Both the position numbers and the translations under genes were made by a program. A DNA stretch of 64,000 bases from Bathymodiolus brooksi. Taxonomy: Eukaryota > Mollusca > Bivalvia > Mytilida > Modiolidae. Below are positions 1 through 11,800 of the stretch, piece by piece; position 1 is the first letter of the stretch; every line of letters starts with the position of its first letter. The notes beneath the pieces are model-generated. The model worked only from the letters and a program-made list of their open reading frames with translations. It made no database searches and was not told the DNA's origin. Where the stretch lies: positions 105,349,906 to 105,413,905 of the forward strand of contig OY804577.1 of assembly GCA_963680875.1 (NCBI GenBank). The letters run 5' to 3'.

Positions 1-298
1 TACAAGCTATGTATCATCAATATCTCACTCATCAATTATTATAGGATTTATGACCCTTGAAAATGTAAAAAAAAGTAGTGGAAAAGTGGTCTTGTTTGTA
101 GACAGACTAGCAAGATCATTCCTTGACACACTTTTAGATTTGTACTCAAACTATATATCAACATTAACTCACTTGAGTTATAAAACCGGAATTTTTTGTC
201 AATGATTTTTGGAGTAATGCAAGACACATGACATAGTGTAGTAATTATGAACATAAATCAACAGCCATACACAGCAATATATATCTTTTCTATTTCAG
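1..298. other. Intron or intergenic, nothing seen
   Basis: AT-rich, with no exon-like frame, repeat or RNA gene that I can support before the tatttcag acceptor at 298. Confidence 0.5.
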
Positions 299-374
299 TG
301 AGTGTGGGTGTAAGGAGTATGTTCCATTGTGTAAAACTTGTGGCATGTGTACAACATGCGTCCACACAATAAGT
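299..374 (+). CDS. Possible upstream exon, Cys-rich
   Basis: After a tatttcag acceptor, 25 codons stay open up to an AGT/gtaagt donor. The peptide has seven cysteines in a spaced pattern (starts ECGCKEY, then LCKTCGMCTTC), which looks like a metal-binding module. It ends in phase 0. It would join the exon near 1368 in frame if that exon uses its second AG. It may be part of the Roco gene or the end of an upstream gene. Confidence 0.45.
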
Positions 375-880
375 GTAAGTATGCGCTCGCCTGTAAAATA
401 GAATACAACTTAAGATATGTCATACTAAATCTATAACAGTCACAGTCATGATCGTATGGCAGTTGCATTTTTTTGTAATTATTTTTTATTTTTTAAACCA
501 TATATACAATGTATTATTGCATATCAGAATAAAAATCATACATTTAATTGGCTGAACACTCTCCATGTGACCTTCACTATTCCGTGATATAGACTAGAAT
601 GCTGATATAGACTGGTCCAAAAACCGTTTATAGACTGGTACTACTGGTCTATACACAGATATTTGTTTGTTTACGTTTTAATAAATTACAATGTTACTTA
701 TAATCTCATTTTATTTCTCATTATAAGTTGAACACCATTCAAACAATTGCTGTAGTCAATTCAAATTAGGTAATAACGAAGGTGATAACTCCTAGGGAAA
801 CCATCAATGATCCTGATTAAAAATTTCTATGCATTTATATTGTATGTGTCAGATTCTGGTCTTCAATGCAATAAACACCA

Positions 881-1060
881 TAGTTACTGATGTAGAGTGC
901 AATATCAGGATATACAGACTGCCCAAAGGTCGTGGTACGGACCAGTGGAAATGATATTGCCCGAGCCGGAGTTGGCTCGGGCAATATCATTTCCACTGGT
1001 CCGTACCACGACCCTTGGGCAGTCTGTATATCCTGATATTGCCCTCCATATCAGTAACTA
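881..1060. repeat. Long inverted repeat (fold-back, 180 bp)
   Basis: Arms of about 85 bp match almost completely, from tagttactga at 881 to tcagtaacta ending at 1060, around a centre of a few bases near 970 (gagccggagttggctc). The RNA would form one long hairpin. Confidence 0.95.
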
Positions 1061-1209
1061 TTATATAAGTATAATGCAGGTAACTTAATTATTACGAGAC
1101 TTCATAAATCTTTTTTTTTGTCACCTATTTTCTAATGTCATATACATTCATATCTTTTTTTCTTGTTGGTTATTAGCACACACGTTTTCGTCATGAAATT
1201 AGACAAAAT

Positions 1210-1276
1210 ACTTCACCACGATATCACTGAAATATTGTTGAAAGTGGCATTAAACACCATAAATCAAGCAAACCTA
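1210..1276 (+). mobile_element. SINE A tail fragment
   Basis: Holds the shared 3' tail (cacgatatcactgaaatatt, then gttgaaagtggcattaaaca). No head. Confidence 0.75.
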
Positions 1277-1363
1277 GACGAAATACAAACTCACTTTATG
1301 TTAATCGACAATCGCTCCACTCAATTTATTGGTGTGTGTGTTATTATTTTTTTTGCATTTTAG

Positions 1364-1399
1364 CAAGCTGTATCAACAATACAACCCAGCTTTAGAATG
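1364..1399 (+). CDS. Possible upstream short exon
   Basis: The acceptor region reads ttttagcaag, so there are two candidate AGs (exon start 1364 or 1368). The donor is atg/gtacgt. Starting at 1368 gives ten codons (LYQQYNPALE) plus two bases that complete a Cys codon with the first base of the 2687 exon, and it accepts phase 0 from the 299-374 exon. The second AG is less favoured than the first, so this link is tentative. Read from 1364 in phase 0 the frame runs on to a stop at 1573, so a terminal exon of another transcript is the alternative. Confidence 0.35.
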
Positions 1400-2221
1400 G
1401 TACGTGAAACACAGAAGGAAAACTTGGTGGTAACAGGCAGCATGATAAGTTTTGGAACCAATAATTTAGAATACATCTTACGTAGCAAGATGTCGTATGA
1501 AGTATTTAGTCATTTGAGGATGGTGATGTTAAGAGGAATTTTCTATAAGATAGAACTGTCAAATATAGTGTAATAAACTTTTATTATTTATTTTGAAAAG
1601 GGAGAGGGGGAGGGTGTTTGATGAGAACCTACAATTTTCTGATCAAGAAGTGATTCTAAGTAGCCAGTTATTATGATTTAATCACATATTTATCTTAACC
1701 TTGAATATATGAAGAAATCCTAGGAATTTTGTCTTTTTTGTTTTTAAGCTTACGAAGAATAAATATATTAGGTATAAAGTTCAAGCTGTATTTTTAACAA
1801 TAAAACTGCTGACTCAGTTATATCTAAGGGTTGGCATTTTACTTGCATGTAGAAAACATGACAGCATTATGTCATTAAGAAGGGAGGGACCAACAATTTA
1901 GTTTAATCCTGAAACTTTTTATTGATGTGCCTATGCAACACCAGAAGAGTGAGTGGTCATGTATATGAATGTTAGGAATATCAATTTTGCTTCTCTTTCT
2001 ATAAGATTTTGGAACTGGTCTGAAGTTGTGGTATTTTTTGTTTTTCAACTTTATATGATAATGACATTTTTTAAATATATTCCTCTTTTTTTTATAATTG
2101 AAATGTGGATTGAGTATCAACTTTTTATAATCCTGAGATTCCTGTTGTAAAACTTCATAGAATTAAATCAAACTTTATTACATTCTTTCTCATAACCTAT
2201 TGACATGCATCTTCTATTCAA

Positions 2222-2488
2222 GGGGTCGTCATGGTCGTGATCGTATGGTAGTTGGATTTACGACTACCTGTGCATGCAGTGCCTATCACCACTAATGTTG
2301 TAAGTTGGAACCCCGTTCATGGTGAGGTGTACTTGATACAACATAATGTGATAAAGTTTTTCAGTGACTTGCGATAGGTCGGTGGTTTTCTCAGGGTACT
2401 CCTGTTTCCTCAACCAATAAAACTGACCACCACGATATAACTGAAATATTGTTGAAAGTGGCATTAAAACACCATAAACAAACCATCA
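2222..2488 (+). mobile_element. SINE A, full length
   Basis: tRNA-like head (gtcgtcatggtcgtgatcgt, gtagttgg), core ggtggttttctcagggtact and tcctgtttcctc, and the cgatataactgaaatattgt tail. The core resembles the conserved central domain of metazoan tRNA-derived SINEs (Nin type, from memory). It is flanked by direct repeats of about 78 bp (2141-2220 and 2490-2567). Confidence 0.85.
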
Positions 2489-2686
2489 ACTGTTGTAACC
2501 TGCATAGAATTAAATCAAACTTTATTATATTCTTTCTTATAACCTATTGACATGCATCTTCTATTCAATTTGAAAATGGCATTTAACACCATCAAACAAA
2601 CCATCTATTCAATGTTATGTGTTAATGAGGGAAACTGTGACACATGTCTTGTCGAAAGACACATAACAGTTCTTTTTTATTTTTAG

Positions 2687-2849
2687 TGATGGACAGGTAT
2701 TTGAGATGGTACGCTATCAAACAGGAGAAGGTAAAATAGAAATTGTATCAACTTCCAACAATGAGCAGACGGTGAAAGATACAATAAAGAAGAGAGGCTT
2801 TGATTGCCATACAGGGTACATAGTTGAATTTCGTTTAACAAATTATGAA
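2687..2849 (+). CDS. Roco gene exon 1 (of those joined)
   Basis: Acceptor atttttag, donor gaa/gtaagt. Residues 1-54; the first base completes a codon begun in an upstream exon. Contains [11 protein letters not shown]. The N-terminal region is not recognised. Confidence 0.8.
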
Positions 2850-5800
2850 GTAAGTACCTCTATGAAAAGAAAAAAGAAAATTTGTAATTAATAATTAGTT
2901 GATAGAGAGATTATGAAAAGATTGGTTAAACGGTGATGGTCAATATTTCCACCAATATCAATAAAACTAACAACTTCCTCTCACCTCAAATCATTGAATA
3001 TTAACTAGACCGTGATATATGACGTTGTAAATACAGATACTGGCTTGAGACAGGCACTACAATGTGGTGGGGTTAAACCTGATAATGGGATCCCAAGCCT
3101 CCCCTTCCTGATAATTGGATTTCCAATAGATTTGGCAATACAGATATGAACAAATTATAAACAAAAACCTGCAGATTCTGTACCATTCAATAATATCATG
3201 GACTGCACAAAAGCATAGATGCTTCTGAAAAATACAGTTTGTTTTTTTTTGTTGAAGGGGGTGAGGTTGAACATTGTGCAATGAGAGTTATAGTATGGTG
3301 TATTAGCAGTCTGGTTAGTGGCGAATAGGAATACTTTGTGTAATTAACTCCTACATGTAAATTTTTTTTTCGTGTATTTCAATTTTTATTGTATTATTAT
3401 CCATTTTATAACTGATAAACAAGAGGTAACATCGCCTCCATAACTAGACCAATCAGATGGCAAGGAATTGTCTCAACCATTTCTACTTTGATAAAAAGAT
3501 AATCTGACTTTGTAACAAATTTTGTTTTTCAGACGTTTGAGATTCATCAGAATAGTCAATTATTACATACCTGGGAATTATCTGGACCGTTTGTACAGGT
3601 GTCAATAACTTCCAGTGGCCCTGGCAATATCATGCTCACTTCAAACCACTATGTTGTAAGTTTGTTTTCATTTTATTGATTAAATTAAATACTTTTGTTA
3701 CAATATTCATGATATAGAAATATAGAATAACGACAATTTTGAAGGTCGAGACAGACATTGTGTTTTACGTCAGATTGATCGATAAACTTACACATGCGAG
3801 TAACGAACTGACCTAATATTTTTGTGGATCAAGATCAGTTCAGTGATCCAGACTTTTATCAGCAGCACATATCAAAGGGAAAATGTCCAATTTACCAATA
3901 TATGTTAATATTGGACTATTGTGTTGCCTTCATAGCTGACCAACATATTTTAGGATCATTATCATTGATTCATAAAGTTTTTTCATTTTTAGAAAGTCGC
4001 TGTAAAAAATAGCATGTAATCAATCGGTCTGTAAAGTTTCCCTTTTATCCTTGTACATTATAATATCAGTTTTAACAATAATACAATTACATTTTAAACA
4101 TTTGATTTGAAATATCAGAATTTTACTTTGGATTGAGTGAGTGATTGTTGTTTAACTCCAACTCCAACAATTTTTCAGCCATGTCATGGCGAGAACAAGT
4201 CAATTTGTACTAGACCAACACGGTTAGTTGGATTTTTATTGTGCTACTCACTGAAACAACAGTGCGTGGATAGACATGTCACTCCACTCGATCGCATTAT
4301 CCTGATTCCAAGCCAACCAGTCTGTGCTCTTTCTCCATAAAGCTGCATGGTTAGCGAAGAAGCAACAAATACCAATTTTATAGTTTTGGTTTGACCCGAT
4401 TAGGCCTCTGACCCACGATTGACCACGCTCAAGGCAAGCATGATAATCATTACACCACCGATGCGGTTAATATATAACCCTTTGATATCTTCGAACATAT
4501 TTCTTAGTAGTGATTGCTTGGGTAGCTCAAAATTCAACTATGAAACATTTTCAGTTACAAAGTTCCCACTGTTTATTAATATTAGATAAAGACCACACAG
4601 AATGGTAACTACCTCTTACATGGTTTTATATGTTATTACAGGATTTTCAGGACAGACAACCACAAGCAGAGACTCATTGCTGTGAATTAAGTCTGCCATC
4701 TTGTAAGTTTTTTGTAAATAAACAGTCAGACTCTTATGATGTGGCTGCTCATAAAATATATTTAATGTACAGTAAATTCAAACAATTTTTGCTTGTATTT
4801 TTTTTTTAAACAGGAATCCAAGATATAGAACCACACTGTCGAGGTTATATTATTTTTAATTGCCATAGTTGTAAAAAAGAATAATACAAGTTGATGAAAT
4901 GTCAGTAAAATTTTAATAAAATGTAATGTGCTTTTCATGTGATTGTCAAGCCTGTGAAAAAATTTGTTATAACTTTTTTCTGAATGCCTTTGATTAATAA
5001 AAAAAAGAAAAAAGAATTCATGTATAATGCTGTAATGTATGTTATAATTAATTAATAAAATATGTTTAAACAAACAACAAAAGTTAATACAAATAGGCGA
5101 AATGTCAGTATAATGAGGAAAAAAAATATTACCCTTTCCTAGCGATTGTCATCATTGTAAAAAAAAGTTAATACAAATAAGAGGTGAAATATTTGGTACA
5201 GTGAAACTTGTATTAACAGAACCCTGAATAAACCAGAATCCTGTATAAACCAAACTTTAAATAAAGTCCCAAAATAGGAAATCTTTGTCAATTTAACCTG
5301 TACAAACCGAACACCTGTCTATTCCGAACACAACATTTGGCCCAATGAGGTTCGGTTTAGACAGGATTCACTGTATAATGTATTACACTCCTTATTTCTT
5401 TCTCTTCATACAAAGGTTTCAATATTGTTCTACTATTGATACACATCACTGACCATGTGTACGTATTCTTAGATCACATCGTGGCAGTGATCCTAGTTGG
5501 TAGATGGTAGTTGGATTTTCTACTACCTATGTAATAGTGCCTATCACCACTGATGTTATGAGTTCGAATCTCGAGCAGGGCAAGGTGCACACCATTATAT
5601 GATAAAGTTAAGGTTGGTGTTTTTTTCCGTGTACTCCAGTTTCCTCCACCAATAAAACTGACCGCCATGATATAACAGAAATATTGTTGAAAGTGGCATT
5701 TAACACCATCAAACAAACAAACAAGCTTAGATCACATGACACATTTTCTATTTTTGGAAGATGTTTAAAATTAATGAGGTTGCCCTACGACTTAATCCTA

Positions 5801-8800
5801 TGGTAAATCAACAATAATAGGGAGTTAACGAACAATCAATTGCAATTTATGTCACATTCTCCTTCTCTTCAGTTCATTTTAATAGTTTTCAACAGAAAAA
5901 ATACCTGTGCAATCAGTGCCTATCACCACTAAAGTTGTAATTTCGAATCCCGTTCATGGCAAGGTGTACTCAATACAACATTATGTGATCAAGTTTGTCA
6001 GTGACTTGCGACAGGTCGATGGTTTTCTCCGGTCCTCCTGTTTCCTCCAGCAATAAAATTGACTGCCACGATATAGCTGAAATTTGTTGAAAGTGACATT
6101 AAGCACCATAACCCTAACCCCAATTGCAATTTATGTGACATTCTCCCTCTCTTTAGTTCATTTTAATCATTTTCAAGAGAAAAAATGAATAATGACATTT
6201 TTTGTTTATATGAACAAACAAGTTAATTAATGTTATGTTTTTTTAGGTGTAGGAAGGAAGCTGACTACAGAAAGTATTATAGCAAGTAGTATACTGTTTG
6301 GAGAGGCTAAGAATTTTTCTGGTAAGTGTTACTATGGCAGTCCTTAGTCAGTTTCTATTTTAAAGGGGGCCATTGTGATAGTGATCGTATGGTAGTTGCT
6401 GGATTTACAACTACCTATGCAATCAGTGTCTATCACCACTGATGTTGTGAGTTTGAATCCCACCTATGTTAACATTATATGATAAAGTTTGTCAGTGACT
6501 TGCTGCAGGTCGGTGGTTTTCTCCGGGTACTCCGGTTTCCCCCACCAATAAAACTGACTGCCACAATATAACTGAAATATTGTTGAAAGTGGCACTAAGC
6601 ACCATAACCCTAACTCTAAGTCTCTATTTTAAAGCTATCAATAATTTTAGCATACATCAAAGTATTGTAGGCGTAGAATTTACATGAGATATGATTGGGT
6701 CAATGAGTGATTGTTATTCGACGCCAAGCAAGCAATTTTTCAGCTATATCATGATGAGAACAAGAACAATTTTGATGAGATGATGATGATGTCGGCTTTG
6801 TACTAGACCAGAACGCTTAATTATATTTGTATTGTGCTAGCTCACTGAAGCAACAATCTGCAGGTAGACTTGCTGGTCCTCTCGGACACATTATCCTGAG
6901 TCAGAGCCAACCAGTCTTTGGTCTTACACTTAATGCTGCATGCTTAGCGGAGAAGCAATAAATACTGATTTTGTAATCTTTGGTTTGACCCAACCGTGGC
7001 TTGAACCCAAGATCTACCACACTTGTGGCGAGCATGCTAACCATTTCACCACTGATGCTGTTTTGATTGGCATTTACAATAAATATACTTAGTCTTTACA
7101 GTAAATATTATGATTGGTGTTTGAAGAGAATATGAAAAGCAACACCACTATAGTAAGCTATTTGCTATTTTAAAATTTGTCAACTTCTATGGAAATTATG
7201 AAAAGTTAGTCCATAACTGATATCATCATGACACATAGTATGAGTGATCTCTTAACCTGCCAATGTGTTGTTTTTTAGGGTCAACTGGATGTGTTCTGCC
7301 TGAAGGAATAACAGAATTACAGCTAAAATATCCAACGACACAAATCCTGAACAAAAGTAGAATTTTGATGCCGTTATGTTTAACAAACAGTGAGTTTATA
7401 CCAGGACTACAAGAATTTATGTAAAAGTAGAAATTATAATGGGGATGATAATAAATGTCTTTAATATATGACAAAACACAACAAAACTAAACAGAAAAAG
7501 GGGGCAGTTGTGGCAGTGATTGTATGATTGTTGGATTTACAACTACCTTTACAATCGATGCCTATCACCACTGATGTTGTGAGTTCGAATCCCGCTCATG
7601 TGGAGGTGTACAACATTATGTGATAAAAGTTCGCCAGTGACTTGCAGCAGGTCAGTGTTTTTCTCCAGTTTTCTCCACCAATAAAACTGATCGCAACAAT
7701 ATAACTGAAATGTTGTTGAATGTGGTGTTAAGCACCATAAAACCAACCAAATAGTAAAAGTAGTTCATGACAACTTATTCTATGGATATCAACTACTTGC
7801 CGACTACCACTGGGAAAGTATGGAGATTTGGGTGGAGATGAAAAATTAAGTCTTCTGTAATGGATATTCTTTTATGAAATCTACAAAATAGGTCTTTAAC
7901 ATGCATGGAGTGTGGCACTCTTCAATCACATTTCCTGCAATGGCTCAAGGTCAGGCTTTCTGTATCATAAGCTGACAGCCCCCATCAAGAGGGATCCCCC
8001 CTATCCACCACAATTGGATGCACTCATCAGCTCTGTGGGTTTGAGTACTGGGAACCTTCACCAATATCCAATAGCTTTACACAATAAATTTAACTATTGC
8101 ATTGGGTATATGTGAAAATGACCTTAGCTAAGCAAGTTAATAATTTATTTGAATAGAACACATGCATGACATCCACCAAATATTTAGAGGCTAAATCATG
8201 TTAACAAAACTCAGAACAAACCAGAGGATACAGTAGGTGGATTAATTCATAGATATAAAGTGTATGCTTGTACATCAGGTGGATTTGAGTGGAAATTTAT
8301 TTTGAATTTATATACAACTTTCTATAAAATAATCCATTGTAAACATTTCACAAAATCTCTGGCTGTCAGAGGTCACCCTTTTAAATTTGACTGTTAATAA
8401 ATCAATATTGAATTGTTCATGATAGATACTATAATACTAAATTTTCACTTTATATCATCTATTTTTGTCTATTGTTCTGAATTTGTATACTCATTGAGTC
8501 ATCTGTGGTTTTTTTTAGTATTTTTAGCTCACTGGACCCAAGAGGAATTTTACCTATCTGATATATATATTGATTGTAATTTCAGACAGATTTACAGAGG
8601 AATTTCACCATTCTAAATTGGCACATATGGTTAACAGTGAAGGCTTACAAATAGCAGAAGATGACCAATCTATAGCCTCACTGGGAATGGCCTGTAACTC
8701 TGTCTTGGCACGTTATCCTTATGTAAGTTACTTCATAGTTCAAAATAATTGGGGTCCCTTTCAGAAATCTTAATTACCTAGATTAAAGGTGCAGTCACGA

Positions 8801-11800
8801 TAACATTTTCCGTCTGATTTCCAAAGCGATTCTTCATCTGCGACACAGGTAAATGGAATGACCAGTAGTTCACAGTCTGACTTTCCATTCGATTTTGATG
8901 CAATTTTTAATTTCTTTTATTGTTCTCGTGACACGTTTCTCACCTCATGACTGTCGAATGGAATAAGATGCCAACCGATTTGAAACAATGTTTCGATTCA
9001 ACCCTTGACATGAGACTTTTGTGTTCACACAAATACGATTTTTATCAAAAGTGTATCGAAAGCAAGAATTGGATGGAAATTTGGACTGAAAATCGCATTG
9101 AGTGACCATACCTTTAGACCTTGAATGTAACTCTTATTCTTATGATGATATCTTATTACCAGGTATTGTGATGAAGATGTTATATCCCCGATAAATTTGT
9201 CGTTTTCCTACATTGTCATATTAATTGCTATACATGTACATACATGTACATATGTCTGTGTATTTAAAAAATAGTTTGTTTGGTGATGTCTGAAAATATA
9301 AATTTTAATGTTTGCTTTTCACGTTATGAGAATTTACACAAATCCAAACCCCAATCAATTTGTTCTTTCTTTTAAATTGTCATGCTAATAGGTTCTGTAA
9401 GATTATTTTGATTCATAGATGACGCTTAAATACATGCAGAAATTGCTTTTGCAATATATACAGTAGTCCCCATCTTATTGAGTCGCCCTTTCTGCAATGA
9501 AAAAGTGGCGTTACAAGAGGGTTGGCTTTATTTTTTGAGGGGACAAATTAGTGGTAATTTACTGTCTTATTGCATATGAAATCTGTTCTGATGGGAGGGA
9601 CCTTGTAAGAGGGGTACTACTATATGTTAAAATATTCAACTTAATTTGAATGATTTTATTATTAATGTGGTCACTTTGAATACCAGACTCCATGGATATA
9701 CTGGCCTCTTGCTGAAGCAAAAAAAAATAAAAATGTATAATTCACACAGAAAATTGACCACCACTTTTTTTTGGTTCATTCAGTTATATTACTGTTTACT
9801 TCCCACAGACAAATCAAAAACAATTTGTTGTTATTTTCACTTATAAGGGTTTAATTTAATTCTCTATTTATTCAACGAGGATTTCTGCCAGCCAATGGCT
9901 ATGAGCAGTTTTCCTCAGAAGGTTTGAAGCTAAAGAAAATAAATATTTTAGCTCCCATATTAAATTAATTTTTTTTAGTTTTTCTTGTGTATTTCAGCTC
10001 TTGCACAATAAATTTGATCCTTCAATTATGGAAAGCAAAATAATACATTTTCCCTTCTAGTGACATCATAGCATAATAAGGTGTGATAATATGGTTTTTT
10101 ATAACAATTTGAACTAAATAATTTTACAGAACTTCCCTTATTCTGATAAAGTCTAGTATCACATGCTCGTTTTCAGTTTCTAGTGAAAGAAAATGGAAAA
10201 TCTTTTGATTAGGGACTGTCATGGTCGTGATCATATGGTAGTTGGATTTACAACTACCTGTGCAATCAGTGCTTATCACCACTAAAGTGGTGGATTCGAA
10301 CCCCGTTCATGGTGAGGTGTACTCGATACAATATTATGTGACAAAGTTTGTCAGTAACTTGCGACAGGTCAGTGGTTTTCTCCAGGTACTCTGTTTTCCT
10401 CCACCAATAAAACTGACTGCCATGATATAACTGAAATATTGTTGAAAGTGGTGTTAAACAACATAAACCAAACCACAAAAATTGATTTTATTTGTAACAC
10501 ACATTCCAGAAAAGTTTGATTATATTTGTAGATACACATTCCAGAAAAGTTTGAGAAATATCTTAAAATTGTTGTGGACAAATTAGAAATGTCAGTGGTA
10601 AGTAGTAATGTGTTTTGATACGTATGATGCCATATGTTTTTTTAGCTACCGGGTTCAAACTACCATTGTAGACTACCGTATTATTTTCCTTCTTGCTTGT
10701 ATCTTAGACGCTTTTGCCTTTTTTCTTATTTTGTGATCTTGGTAAAACCATACCTGTTAACCCTCCCCCTTTTTGTGGGAGTCTCCCGCGTAAGAGCCTT
10801 ATCTCCCGCATGGACTGGGTCTCATGCGCGGGAGACATTAATCTCCCGCACACACCTTTTCCTCCCGCACGATATCCCCCCAACAAAAAAATCAAGTACT
10901 ATAAAATCTTGACCTACATTTTGCGATCAATATTTCTGGAAATTCCCTATTTGGAACTCCCGCGCTGATGAAAAATGCCGAGAGATACGAATGGTAAAGG
11001 TGTTTAAATGATATCCGGTTATTGATCTGTTCGACACCTTTACAGGTAAATTGGGTCATGGAGATTAATTAAGGTGTTGATGATTATACAACAATTATCC
11101 ACTGATTGACAGTTAATTGGGGATAAGGAAGTGGGTTTGTGGCACACGCTTAGATGATTAGAAGTGTGATAGCGGCAATTAAAAATAGTTATAAACCGTT
11201 GTGCAAATGAGTCGGACAACCTTTGATGCCGAGAAAAACTTCTTATTTCAATCAAACGTGCAATGAATTCATCTCGGATGGAGTTGTTATGGCTTGTTTG
11301 GGATCAAAGTATTATTTAAGTACTAAGTTCCAGGATGGAATTGATAAACCACAAAAATGACAAAACGTATGCTATCACCCAACGCACCAGCAGCAAAGTG
11401 ACTTTATAATTTTAGTGCTCTATGACTTTATTGTTTAGAGCATTCTGTCTTCATTGTTATTGCTTTGTTATAACCTTATGATTATGAATGATTATGAATA
11501 AATTATAAATACAGTTTTTATCCTTCATTCATCATATGAAACACTACTAATAAGACAGAAATGTAAACAATATATATTGAAATGGAATGCAGTTGGTTCA
11601 ATACTGAAACAAACAAAAAGAAAACATCAATTACCAATAAAAACATGCATCAAATACCTCGATAAAAAATCTCCAGTTATGAGACCAAATCTCCAGCCAA
11701 AAATTTACAAATCTCCAGTTGTAGCATAGCAACTCTATCACATGTATGCAACTACAAGGTACAATTTTGTGGGTTTAAAGGCGACGCACAAAATCTCCCC

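Noticed and set aside
1364..1573. A terminal exon of 69 codons and stop following 299-374
   Set aside because: Possible by phase, but the shorter reading with the gtacgt donor links in frame to the 2687 exon and gives a more protein-like sequence. Kept as an alternative only.
3824..4012. A 62-codon plus-strand frame
   Set aside because: No fitting acceptor and donor in phase with exons 2 and 3, and no recognisable motif.
10697..10968. Overlapping short frames on both strands at 10.7-11.0 kb
   Set aside because: They fall in the end of a TIR element with inverted ctcccgc runs, which explains matching frames on both strands.
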